Below, in pieces: positions 46,406 through 56,636 of a stretch of DNA of 64,000 nucleotides (position 1 is its first letter; each line of letters starts with the position of its first letter). The notes below the pieces were generated by a model. That model saw only the letters and a program-made list of their open reading frames with translations, did not search any database and was not told the DNA's origin. This DNA comes from Adineta ricciae (Eukaryota; Rotifera; Eurotatoria; Adinetida; Adinetidae), in NCBI GenBank assembly GCA_905250025.1, contig CAJNOJ010000466.1, positions 1 through 64,000 of the forward strand, read 5' to 3'. A program made the position numbers and the translations under genes.

Positions 46406-47395
46406 ATGCTTGCAGATCTTGAATATCATGTACAGTCTATTCACCAATCATGGGAACAACGTGAACCGGCACCGGAAATAAAATTCTCTCTATGGCATAC
46501 GTTTAAACGTCACATACCACGTTTTATTCTTACTGTCGTGTTTGATCTCGTTCTTCCGCTTGTTCTTTTTTTCGTTTTACAAAAGCGAATCGGTACACTT
46601 TATGCCCTATTAATCTCAGGTGCACCACCATTGGTCATGGTTATTCTTAAAGCAATCATATCACGAACATTGGATGCGCTTGGTCTTCTGATTTTACTTG
46701 GCTTTGTTATTTCGGCTGTTGTTGCACTTATTACAAAGAATGATACAGTACTTCTGCTAGAAAAATCGCTAGTCACAGGTGTTGCTTCTATTATATTTGC
46801 CGTTTCATTGATTCCAATTCCATGTTGTTGTAAACGATGGCATTGGCGACCACTTGTATACTTTATCTATCAAGATTTATTACCAACGAAACGAAAAGAT
46901 ATTGGATTACCTGATGATATATTCAACCATGAACCAAACTCAATGTATGGATTGTATGATTCGCAAAAGAAAGCCGATAAAAAAGAAGTAGCACAAGTCT
47001 ACAATTGGCTATATACACATTGTCGATCCTTTCGTCGAACTTGTTATATATTAACGATCATTTGGGCCATTGGATTATTCTTGGAATTTGTTGGCCGATT
47101 AATTCTTATTTTTGTCAATTTAAGCGTCAATCAAATTTATATCTATGGACATGTTATCTTAGGTGTAGCGGTCGGTATATGTGGTATATTAACAGTGATT
47201 CTCGTATCACGAGAACGTAAAAAAACGATAGCTTTTGTTAAACAATGGAATCAAGGATATGGCGATGTAGAAGATCCAGAAAAGCAACGATCGAGTCTTT
47301 CTCTTTGGCTAATAGGAAACAGTCCCACTTCCAATGGATTCGTGTCTGATATAGGAATGCTAATACTTACGGCTATAGATTCTTTCCGTTTCTAA
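46406..47395 (+). CDS. VC0807-like multi-pass membrane protein, copy B
   Basis: Single exon, 329 residues, ATG 46406 (MLADLEYHVQSIHQSWEQRE). Membrane segments: FILTVVFDLVLPLVLFFVLQ, GTLYALLISGAPPLVMVILK, LGLLILLGFVISAVVALIT, a further segment GVASIIFAVSLIPI, then after a 100-residue soluble loop ILTIIWAIGLFLEFVGRLIL and IYGHVILGVAVGICGILTVI. The first four segments, with the G-T-L-Y-A-L-L-I-S-G-x-P-P signature, match the VC0807/DUF3159-like family known from bacteria and fungi, whose function is not established. A motif C-C-C-K-R-W-H-W follows segment 4. Animals outside bdelloids rarely have it, so fungal or bacterial origin is likely (inference). The copy at 60703 differs at about 8 residues. 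Both frames are whole. Confidence 0.75.
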   Translation: MLADLEYHVQSIHQSWEQREPAPEIKFSLWHTFKRHIPRFILTVVFDLVLPLVLFFVLQKRIGTLYALLISGAPPLVMVILKAIISRTLDALGLLILLGFVISAVVALITKNDTVLLLEKSLVTGVASIIFAVSLIPIPCCCKRWHWRPLVYFIYQDLLPTKRKDIGLPDDIFNHEPNSMYGLYDSQKKADKKEVAQVYNWLYTHCRSFRRTCYILTIIWAIGLFLEFVGRLILIFVNLSVNQIYIYGHVILGVAVGICGILTVILVSRERKKTIAFVKQWNQGYGDVEDPEKQRSSLSLWLIGNSPTSNGFVSDIGMLILTAIDSFRF

Positions 47396-49386
47396 ACGAG
47401 TGTCATAGTAGTTGAGCACATTTAATTGGTCGATTGTACACTTCGACTTCAGTTATAACTTTGGTCTGAAGATCATTTGATGAGATTATTCGAGTAGCGA
47501 GATGTAGATGAGTGCGATTAGATATCGAGTTACTACGAAATTCACTAAGCACTGTAAAATGTATCTACTAGCATTCGTATAGTGACACGAAAAATAGATA
47601 ATTTTTCCTAAGTTTGTATTTCGATTACGGAGACCTCCTCCTCCCGGCCACATATATGTAGCTTAGGAATTTACGTTCTTTGTAAACTTGCTCACAACTA
47701 AATAAAAAAGATGCTTCCTCATACAGTTTGATTCACGGATATTTGATGTCGAGAAACATGAATCGGATGTTGGTTCTCGCTAAAAGTGGGCATGACAAGA
47801 TTCATAGGGCTGCAGAATATGATTTTTACAAGAAAAAGGTAAGTGAGTTTTTCGACGAACGTCACTTGTTCTCATAATGATGTTGTTCCAAATGTTAGCA
47901 ATCGAGTATAATTTCGTATAGAACAACATTTTATTCAACTTATGGTTATTCTTTATATATCAATGGAAATCTCATAGTAAATGTCATAACAATAGGATGT
48001 TCATCACTTGGATCATATATAAAAAAGTTCGTTGAAAACCGGACGATTTTTATTGGTCGTATATATATATGCATATCCAATCAGGACCAAAGATAATTAA
48101 ATATATATACTGAAGACATCTATTCAATCGTTTAATGTGATTTAGTTTGTGAAAATCACATCAATACTTATCTCATTGTACTTTAAATTTCTTCCTAATT
48201 TCATATTAATGTATTATTTTTGATTTTTTGAAAAAAACGTTTTTTTTTCAGCATCGTATTTTTTATATATCTCCCTTATAATATAGGCTACAGCTTCGAA
48301 CATTCAAGGTAACATTCGTCGTATAACAAGAGAATACTGCTCTAATTTTGAGCGAATTCGGATTTACTATAAGGGAGAACGAGTTATTTTCCTAACAACT
48401 ACGAAGACTTTTGGCTCACCCTTTATTCTCTCTTCTTCATTATTTTTCTGTTGTTATTGGTGTTGTGTTCGTTCCAATAAACTAGAACTCACACATATAT
48501 CTACATACGAGCATCAACAAAACGAAAAAAAAAAGAATTATTTTTCTTGTATGAGTTTTGTAATTGTATTATCATATCTTCTCGAAATATATTTTCAAGA
48601 GCATTGAACTAACTATTATCTTTATAATTCAAGGCTTCCCTTTGATCAATTGATATTGGGAATATATTAACTGTGCAAATAAAACGAACAATAGTTGCGA
48701 TCCTTAACAACTCAAATCCTTGTTTAAAAAAACAGAAGAATTGCTGTGAAAATTATATGTTCTTTTCATTTTGAAGCGGTATAGTTTACATTTGAAAAAG
48801 TTCCTGTAACAAAAATCTGTTTTAATTCTAAGCATTTTTATAAGAAGTAGAACGCTAGATTAACATACATTTGCTTGTCATTCTTCCATCTTCAAGATTT
48901 AAACAAAATTCCCTTTCATTTTTAATATTCAAATGAAGTCATCGTACCGCAAGATTAATTTCTACGTCTTATTATTATTAATGTTTTTGCTGGAAGAAGA
49001 ACGGAAACAAGTAACATGTGCGCATGTTACGTTCTGTTGTAAATATGTAAATTATTTAAAAAAACGAGAAAAAAAAAGAACTGCTTTCTAAGCAAAATGC
49101 GTCAATCGATAAAAAAAAGAATCGCACAATACGAAGAAATATACTTTTGATGAAAGGTAATTTTTTTATATGATTTTTACGTGCACCTGTATAAGTTTTG
49201 CTCATTTTTCTTGTAAAAATTGTACAGTTTATTATCACGCGAAATCAAAGTTAAATCTCTCATTATTTTTTATATATAGTTCTTTTTCATCATTTTATAT
49301 TGATAATACATACAATCAAAATTATCTTTGTCTTATCCTATACATTAAGTAGTGTGAGATATTATTTATCAAGAATTATTCTTCAG
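47396..49386. other. intergenic, no gene seen
   Basis: 47396-47750 is shared with 61693-62050; beyond that haplotype A ends at a gap. Contains a short TA-rich microsatellite (48058-48075). The last part is the 5' flank of the large ART-TPR gene. Confidence 0.5.
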
Positions 49387-52300
49387 ATGACACAAGATTT
49401 CGTCCTTGTATGGTTGAATCAAAGTAATGATGAGATCAATAATGTGAACTGTCGTAAAATTTCTATTCGGTTACAACAAGTGGTAAATACATTCACTGAT
49501 ATGAAGAAATGTATAGATTTTATTACCAACAATAAAAACGAAAATGTCTTTGTTATCATTTCTGATGTACTTGCACAAACAACAGTATCTATCATACATA
49601 CTATAAGACAAATAATTAGAATTTACATTTTTTCTCAACACAAAGATCAACATACAGAATGGACTAAACAATGGGTTAAGGTAAAGGATATTTTCACGGA
49701 TATTTCGTTACTTTGTGAAGCTGTTGAAGAAGCTACTCATGTATGCAATCAAAATACTATATCGATTAACTTTCTTACTGAAAATAATGATACAAAAAAT
49801 AAAAGTTTAAATAATGACGATAAATCCTTCGTATACACTCACATATTAAAAAACATTCTACTAACCATTTCTTTTGAAGAAAAACATGTCAAAGAATTTA
49901 TAATTTATTGTCGAAATCAATTTGTTGGCAATACAACGAAACTGCAAGAACTTGATAAATTTGAAAAAGAATACCGCAAACATACTCCTATTTGGTGGTA
50001 TACTTATCGTTGTTTTCTGAATTCCATGCTAAATAAAGCGTTATATAGTATGGATCTTGACCTTATTACCAAATTAGGATTTTTTATTCGAGAGCTCCAT
50101 GAACAAATCGTCCATCTTCACTCTAAACAATACACAAATAATGCTTATTTATCATCGTTGACTATATATCGTGGTCAAAGTTTATCTCATGGAGACTTTG
50201 ATCAATTAATGAAAAACAAAAATCGTTTACTATCATTCAATAATTTTTTATCAACTAGTAAAAATCGAGCTGTTTCACTTCGTTTTGCTCGTCGTGCTAT
50301 GCATAATTCTAATCTTGTTGGTATCTTATTTGTAATAGATATCGATCCCTCCATACCTTCACTACCTTTCGCTGACGTTCGAGACGTCAGTTATTACCAA
50401 AAACAAGAAGAATTTCTTCTATCTACGCATTCTATATTTCGCATTGGAGAAATCAAACAAATTGGTGAAAACGATCGATACTGGCAAATAGATTTGTCGT
50501 TAATTAGTGACAATGATTCGCAATTGTATACTTTTACTCGATACATACAGGAAGCAACGTCTCTTCATCGAAGCAGTTTGTATCGATTGTCATTATTACT
50601 GTCAATACTTAGCCAATTCGATAATTTTCGTCAAATATGTGACGTAATACTTAAATCAGTATATAACGAACGAGAAAAGGCAAATATTTATCATCAACTT
50701 GGATGGATCAAGTACAATGAACAAGACTATGCTACGGCAATTGCATTTTATGAAAATTCAACTAGAACTTTTCAGAAAACTCTTGATTCTGCTGATTCTG
50801 ACTTTGCTATTTTGTACAGAAATACAGGCTTTGCGTATACCAAAATGGGCGACTGCGTGAAAGCGATTTCATTTCATGAAAAAGAACTTGAAATCCAAAA
50901 AACACTCCTGCCACCGAATCATATAGATTTGGCTATTACGTACAATAACTTCGGTGAAAGTTGCCTTAATATCAACGACTTTAAAAGAGCCATATCATTT
51001 TTTAAAAAGGCGATTAACATCTTTTCAAATAATTTTCCTTCGAATAATCCTATTTTTTCAATTGCGTACAAAAACCTTGGAATAATTTATTACAAGATTG
51101 GAGACTACGCGAATGCACTTATTTATTATGTAAAAGTACTTGAATTTCAACAAACAATATTACCTTCAAATGATTCTAATTTAGTTATTTGTTACTGGCT
51201 CATGGCAAACATTCTAAATCGGACGGGCGACTATTTGAAAGCACTCTCATTTAATAAAAAGATACTTGAAATCTATCAAAATACACGATCTCCAGATCAT
51301 CCTGACTTTGTTATTGCATATAATAATATGGGTATGGTTTACTGCAGACTGACCGAGTACACAAAAGCACTTTCACTTTATCGAAGAGCAATTGAAATCA
51401 ACCAGAAAACACCTAGTCCAGATGACTCTTATTTAGCCATTCTTTACAATAATATTGGTGCTGCGTATGAAAGGATTGGTGATTATTCAAAAGCGTTGTC
51501 GTACTACGAAGAAGCAATTGTAATCTACGAAAAAGTTTCTCTCTCAAATACTCTGTCTTTGGCTACCTGCTACAATAATATCGGTTTGTTATATGATAAT
51601 ATGGATGATCACTCGAGAGCGCTATCGTATCATACAAAAGCATTTAACATACAGCAAAAACTTCTTCCTCCAAATCACTCGGACATGGCTGCTTCTTATT
51701 CAAACATGGGTTCCACGTTAGCAAGTATTGGAGAATATAAAAAGGCACTTGATTTTCACGAAAAAGCACTTCAAGTTTTACAAAACACTCATCCTTTCAA
51801 TCATCCTCATGTAGCTAACGCTTACAATAATATTGGTGTAACGTATGAGAAGATGGGAGACTATTCGGTCGCACTTTCTTATTATAAAAAAGACTTTGTT
51901 ATTTCAATAGAAACCCTTTCTCCAGATCATCCTGATCTCGCTATTTCGTATAACAATATTGGTAGAATGTATCACGAGTGGAACAACTATTCGGAAGCAC
52001 TTTCTTGTTATAAAAAAGCACTCGACATCAGACAAAAGAAATTGCCTCCAAATCATTCCGATTTCGCCAAGTCTTATACGATTATTGCTTCTTCATATAG
52101 CGCGATGGGTGACTATTCGAATGCACTTTTATATTATGAAAAAGCAGTTGAAATTCATCAAAAAACAACACCTAGAAATTATCACCAATTAGCTGATATC
52201 TACAGCAGTATAGGTGCGATATACGAAACCATGGGACAGTATTCGAAAGCTCTTTCTTATTTTGAGAAAGATCTCAAAATTACGAAAGAAAATCTTCCAT

Positions 52301-52566
52301 CAGATCACCACGGACTTGGTACTTCTTTAAATAACATCGCTGGTACATACTTCTATATGAAGAATTACTCTAAAGCGCTTTCACATTATAGAGAAGCACT
52401 TGAAATCTATGAAAAAAGTCTTCCTCCAAATCATAGTAGTTTGGGTAGATGTTACTACAATATGTCTGTATTATATGGCGAAATGGGTGACATCTTCAAA
52501 GCATTCGAATTTGCTAAACGTGCGTTCGACGCTGGGCAACATTCGCCACCTACCAATAAGTTCTAA
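49387..52566 (+). CDS. large ART-TPR protein with Q-x-E motif and about 15 TPRs
   Basis: Single exon; ATG 49387 (MTQDFVLVWLNQSNDEINNV) chosen because the family domain begins there; an ATG at 49300 would add 29 hydrophobic residues. 1059 residues. N-terminal domain about 6-90 (VLVWLNQ, FTDMKKCIDFIT, VFVIISD, QIIRIYIF). Helical linker with PIWWYTYRCFLNSMLNKALY. ART core: Arg262 in YRGQ, Ser289-Thr-Ser291, then Gln340-Glu-Glu342 before FLLSTHSIFRI. Paralogues have E-x-E there, so the first Glu is Gln. Then about 15 consecutive 42-residue kinesin-light-chain-type TPRs (consensus YNNIG..Y...GDYSKALSYYEKALEI...PPNHSD). No signal peptide; probably cytosolic. Known: Q-x-E ARTs of the C3 type modify Asn rather than Arg. 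Target not predictable. Intact frame. Confidence 0.9.
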   Translation: MTQDFVLVWLNQSNDEINNVNCRKISIRLQQVVNTFTDMKKCIDFITNNKNENVFVIISDVLAQTTVSIIHTIRQIIRIYIFSQHKDQHTEWTKQWVKVKDIFTDISLLCEAVEEATHVCNQNTISINFLTENNDTKNKSLNNDDKSFVYTHILKNILLTISFEEKHVKEFIIYCRNQFVGNTTKLQELDKFEKEYRKHTPIWWYTYRCFLNSMLNKALYSMDLDLITKLGFFIRELHEQIVHLHSKQYTNNAYLSSLTIYRGQSLSHGDFDQLMKNKNRLLSFNNFLSTSKNRAVSLRFARRAMHNSNLVGILFVIDIDPSIPSLPFADVRDVSYYQKQEEFLLSTHSIFRIGEIKQIGENDRYWQIDLSLISDNDSQLYTFTRYIQEATSLHRSSLYRLSLLLSILSQFDNFRQICDVILKSVYNEREKANIYHQLGWIKYNEQDYATAIAFYENSTRTFQKTLDSADSDFAILYRNTGFAYTKMGDCVKAISFHEKELEIQKTLLPPNHIDLAITYNNFGESCLNINDFKRAISFFKKAINIFSNNFPSNNPIFSIAYKNLGIIYYKIGDYANALIYYVKVLEFQQTILPSNDSNLVICYWLMANILNRTGDYLKALSFNKKILEIYQNTRSPDHPDFVIAYNNMGMVYCRLTEYTKALSLYRRAIEINQKTPSPDDSYLAILYNNIGAAYERIGDYSKALSYYEEAIVIYEKVSLSNTLSLATCYNNIGLLYDNMDDHSRALSYHTKAFNIQQKLLPPNHSDMAASYSNMGSTLASIGEYKKALDFHEKALQVLQNTHPFNHPHVANAYNNIGVTYEKMGDYSVALSYYKKDFVISIETLSPDHPDLAISYNNIGRMYHEWNNYSEALSCYKKALDIRQKKLPPNHSDFAKSYTIIASSYSAMGDYSNALLYYEKAVEIHQKTTPRNYHQLADIYSSIGAIYETMGQYSKALSYFEKDLKITKENLPSDHHGLGTSLNNIAGTYFYMKNYSKALSHYREALEIYEKSLPPNHSSLGRCYYNMSVLYGEMGDIFKAFEFAKRAFDAGQHSPPTNKF

Positions 52567-53463
52567 TTTCTTACATATAGACAACATCTAGAAACGGCAG
52601 AAAAACATTTTCTATTGTACTGTTATCATACGTGGTCTGCTATAAAATCTTAATAATAGAATGAATTCGTAAGTTTTCCGCCACTTTTGTGGGAAAAATT
52701 TCTTTTCCCGGTAGAAATAGTCTAATCAGATGTATTCTCGTCAAAAATGGTTAGAAGAAATAAATAATCATGTTATATTTACAGATCTAGAATATTTTTC
52801 AGGGACAAAGCCACTTAAATTGGACTTCTACAGCATGCCACTATCATGAAGATTCAAGTGTTCATAGAACTGTTAGTTCTATATATTTTGATTAAAAAGG
52901 CTTTTGCTTTCTGAAGATAGAGGTGTGTGTGTAAGGGTATAGAGAAGACACCACACCCACACCCTCACACACCCTCACACAAACATCAACATGAATCAGA
53001 TGCTGGATGTTTGTAGATATCAATATAAAAACGATTAAAACATCACTTGTTTGGTCCTATCACTATACATTGAATTCAGAGAGTCGGTAGAAAAAAATTG
53101 TAAACCAGATTTCTGAAAAGATAAACTATGAAATCAAACACTCTATAGATATTTGATAAAACGTTCCTAAATAGTTATGCGTACCGGTTAAATCTTGATT
53201 TTAATAAATTAATAAATAAAATATAGCAATAGCACAAAGAAATATAGTTCGACAAAAGGAGAGTAGGTGTTAGGGTGAGAGAGCAGGTGCAATATTAGTG
53301 CGAATATATTCGACTATGGGGTAATATCTTATCGTCAATTCAACATTACGCCAATTGGTGAAGTTTCTCTGGAAGTTCGCCATTAGTGAATATATCGTTG
53401 GGGATAAGACACTAGGTCCTCGACTATTTATACCCCACAATTACACTTACATTTGCTGTTATT
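52567..53463. other. intergenic; contains a short telomere-like tract
   Basis: No gene. At 52948-52980 the plus strand reads a C/A-rich tract (CACACCCACACCCTCACAC), i.e. G/T-rich TGTGGG-like on the minus strand. Confidence 0.5.
52948..52980 (-). repeat. degenerate telomere-like tract
   Basis: Short CACACCC/CACCCTCACA tract. Bdelloid telomeres are reported as TGTGGG-type repeats, and one stretch here (GGGTGTGGGTGTGG on the minus strand) fits, but it is only about 33 bp and could be a simple repeat. Confidence 0.35.
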
Positions 53464-54779
53464 TTAAGTGAAGCGTGGAAAAATGATGAATGAAGTTTCT
53501 ATACATTGTTCAGGTGAAATAAAAATATTTGTCTGCGTTTCATCTAGCTGCATATATGAATGAATACTATCAAAACACGTCGCAAATTCGGATTCGTATA
53601 AATGTAATTGTTTTCCATCCCTATTATTTTGATTGACGCAAAAAAAATCTCTCTGACCTAATGAAGTATGTACGACCAAGTTTACACTGAGTTGTATGCA
53701 TAATGCTCTTGTCAATAAATGATCAACTGGTTTTGCATTATCTTTCATTTTAACTAAATAATCATCAACAGATAACGACGGATTAAGGCACCATGCATGC
53801 TCATAAAACTCATTTGGATTTGCTTTTACATAATCAATCGCAACTTGTCGATAAAAGCCAGAACGATCATCATTGCCGTGTATACAATCACTAATTGCAC
53901 GAAAAAAATTACTTTCATCTTTTAAAATTTGCTTTCTATATAGAAAGTGTTTGTGAAGCATAGCGTCACTATCACCCACCAATGAATCATCACAGTCATT
54001 AATAATATGTTTAGTACATAATCCGTTTTCGTTGTAGATATATTTAACACTATTACTAGAAGTATCGTCAATTAACAAGCCAGATGAAATGGTTTTCGGC
54101 TCAGTGGTATAAATGGGTATTCTGTTCGTTTCTCTTTTCTCTATAAAATTGATAATATAATTTATGTTCTCTTTAGTTTCAGCAATTTCAAATTGGTTTT
54201 TGTCTAATTGAGAGTAACGATCTTCTTCTTTTATTTCGAATTTATCCGTTGCAAATTGTTCTAATGTTCCATTGAATTTCAGTGATTCTTTTATCACATC
54301 AATGCCATCTTCATTGATGTTATTACTAAATAGTGATATTTGTCTTAAGATTTTATTTTTCTTAAGCATCTCACTAATATAATCCATTCCATGATCAGTA
54401 AACATACATGAATTAAGATGAATATTTTTTAATGCTTTGTTCATAATTAGACCTTTGCAAATGTATTTGAGACCAATGTCAGTTAACTTGTTATAACACA
54501 ATGCTAATTCATTTAAAATACTATTATTTACCAGTAAATGTTCGATATGTACGCAACCATCGGCACTTAATTTATTACCCATTAACTGGAGTTCAAGCAA
54601 TGTTGTAGAACTTACTAAACCGTTTACTAAAAATTTCAATTCATCGTCGTGTAAATCAACAAACTTTAGATATAATACTGTCAAATGAATAGGCTCGACG
54701 AAAGCTAAAGCAGCAGACTGTAATAATCGAGGATTTTCTGATATATTGAAATCAGTCAATGTTTTGTTAATACGTAAAC
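53464..54779 (-). CDS. LRR plus OTU-like protein, 3' part
   Basis: Open minus-strand frame from the transposon edge at 54779 to a stop at 53464. It begins in a leucine-rich repeat (LRINKTLTDFNISENPRLLQ) and has about six LRRs of the ribonuclease-inhibitor/NLR type (LVNNSILNELALCYNKLTDI, LIMNKALKNIHLNSCMFTDH). After an acidic linker comes an OTU-like fold: KDESNFFRAISDCIHGNDDR, then VAIDYVKANPNEFYEH, DDYLVKMKDNAKPVDHLLTR and ALCIQLSVNLVVHT, ending near IHSYMQL. OTU enzymes cleave ubiquitin with a Cys in D-G-N-C-L-F-R; here that position is Asn (codon 53908-53910), so cleavage activity is doubtful. The 5' part of the same gene is at 63540-64000. Confidence 0.75.
54772..54779. repeat. 8-bp target-site duplication (acgtaaac), left half
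   Basis: Directly left of the element start at 54780; the same 8 bases lie right of the element end at 63540-63547. Confidence 0.85.
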
Positions 54780-55158
54780 CAGAGACCGACGGTATGCGGT
54801 ACCAGCACCGTACCGTACCGTCTCGTCCCGGTACGGTACGGTATAGGAAAAAAAAGAAGTAAGGCGGTACGGTACGGTACGGTATGGATAAGCCACGGTA
54901 CGGTACGGTATGCGGTATTAGATGACTATACCGCACTCCCGCGCCATAGTCAGAAGAAACCTTCTAACAATGATTTTCGAGGTTATGTATCGTAGTTTTT
55001 TCATTCGCGTTTAAATCTTGACAGGAATTAAATAAAGCTAAACATTTCTCCCTCCTTTATTCTCATCTTTTATGTTTCTTGTTCGTTATCAAAAACAACC
55101 GAAAGTTAATTCGATCCTAATACAACAGATTACGATGTCAGTGAACTATCATCATTGT
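54780..55158. mobile_element. left part of a small hAT-like element with CGGTAC repeats
   Basis: Starts CAGAGACCGACGGTATGCGG and runs to the gap. Nearly identical to 62469-62848. The first 150 bases are packed with GGTACGGTACC-type words, which pair into hairpins. It interrupts the LRR-OTU gene; the open frame that seems to extend the LRR gene here (repeated Y-R-T-V-P) is only the repeat translated. Confidence 0.8.
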
Positions 55159-55159
55159 N
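55159..55159. other. assembly gap (single n)
   Basis: Left side is inside the small hAT-like element of haplotype B. Right side is the middle of the copy-A GPCR. The two sides have nothing in common with each other. Confidence 0.9.
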
Positions 55160-55385
55160 TCCATCCATATAATCCGAGAAAATCAATCATTGCTATTGCA
55201 CGAATATAATGAATCGTCGAACGAACTTGAGCATTTCGAAATCTTGCTCGACATAATACAATGAATATTAAAAGATTAAATATTGTACCAATAATGACCA
55301 TTAATAACGAATAATAACCCGCAAAAGTTACATCATTTGAAGATGAATACATACTTGTAGCATTTGAATTATTTGTAGTTGCCAT
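55160..55385 (-). CDS. rhodopsin-class GPCR, copy A, N-terminal part (cut by gap)
   Basis: Identical in protein to the first 75 or so residues of the receptor at 36670-37740 (outside tail, TM1 and start of TM2, ending FLGLYGW), then the gap. Together with 17148-17783 it makes up one GPCR copy minus its middle; the order of contigs here separates the two ends by 37 kb. Confidence 0.8.
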
Positions 55386-56636
55386 TGTGTTGAGAATGAT
55401 AAACTGTATGTTTCTTTCAATAATTTATACTCAATAGAATAGAAAAGAGGAAATCTTTTCAGAGCTTAGAGATTTATTTTATGAATTATTAATCTATTTA
55501 GCTTTTAGTTATAAGCTGAAAGGCAGCTCACGTCAGCACAAATATTTATATTAATCATCTTTTAAATTGCCAGAAAATGTCATGTTTCTGTATAATATAA
55601 ACCATGATTTCGTGATAAACTATTTTTTAATTTTGTGAAAATACATGATTTCAAAAGTATTTCCTATTGCCATATAACAATATGGTTAATTCGAATGTCT
55701 CTCGTTGTGCTGATATGGAATATTCTAACAGAAAAAAAAACAGCATAACCAATGATCAATACATAAATAAATTGTAAGATGCTGACATATAAGAGCAAAT
55801 TGTACTGAATTGAGAAAGTAGGTTTTCAGATTTGGAAAAAGGAAAATTTTGACCTACAACTTTCTACTCCGATTGTTCGGATAAGCACATTGTAAAAAGC
55901 TTTATTAATGAATTATGCAGCATATTCCTCCACATCATACTTTGTGTTCCACTTGGAGACATGTTGAAAATTAATAAAATGATTGTTTGAAGGACATGCA
56001 CTCTATTAGATGACTATCAGTAATATTACTGTTGCAGGCATGTGCATACGTATGCCTTCACATCTTTCTCTTTATCTGTTTCTATTTCTATAAATATAGG
56101 TTCTTCGCCTCGGTTTACGAATAAACAAATTGAGTTTCGTCTCTGGATCGAAGCCATTGCCAATAATCGTGTACTAATAAAACTCTTCTACACTATTTCC
56201 TGTCGTAGAACTAATGAGAAAATTTATCTATAGATTGTTTTAAGTACGTATTTGATGTCAAAACTGGCAAAGATATCCGATGGCAAGTGAGCTTTATACG
56301 CATGAAAATTGTACATGGTGAGAACAGATAGGTATGACAATTTCTGATAGAAAGAGTGAGATGTAATGTATGTGTTCTTTATTTCATCCAAAGAAATCGT
56401 ACTTATACTGTACTTTCATCGTCTTTATATAGTCCTCGGTACATACAGTATCACGCTATAGAAAAATACCAAAGTCTGCAAAGCCATATCTAATGTCCAT
56501 TGCTATCACGCGGTGAAGTAGTGGGTCAAAACATCATGCAATCATTAGTCTCTTCTAAAGAGAGCTAATGTATCGTAAATATGAAGAGAAAGTAGAAACA
56601 CATCATGCATAGTAGTGGACTTCTAATATCGATATC
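55386..56636. other. noncoding 5' flank of GPCR copy A
   Basis: Collinear with 37741-38950. No gene seen. Confidence 0.5.

Noticed and set aside
54780-54936. Extension of the LRR gene with Y-R-T-V-P repeats as a coding N-terminus
   Set aside because: The codons come from the CGGTAC repeats of the inserted element, and the same frames occur at 62437-62640.
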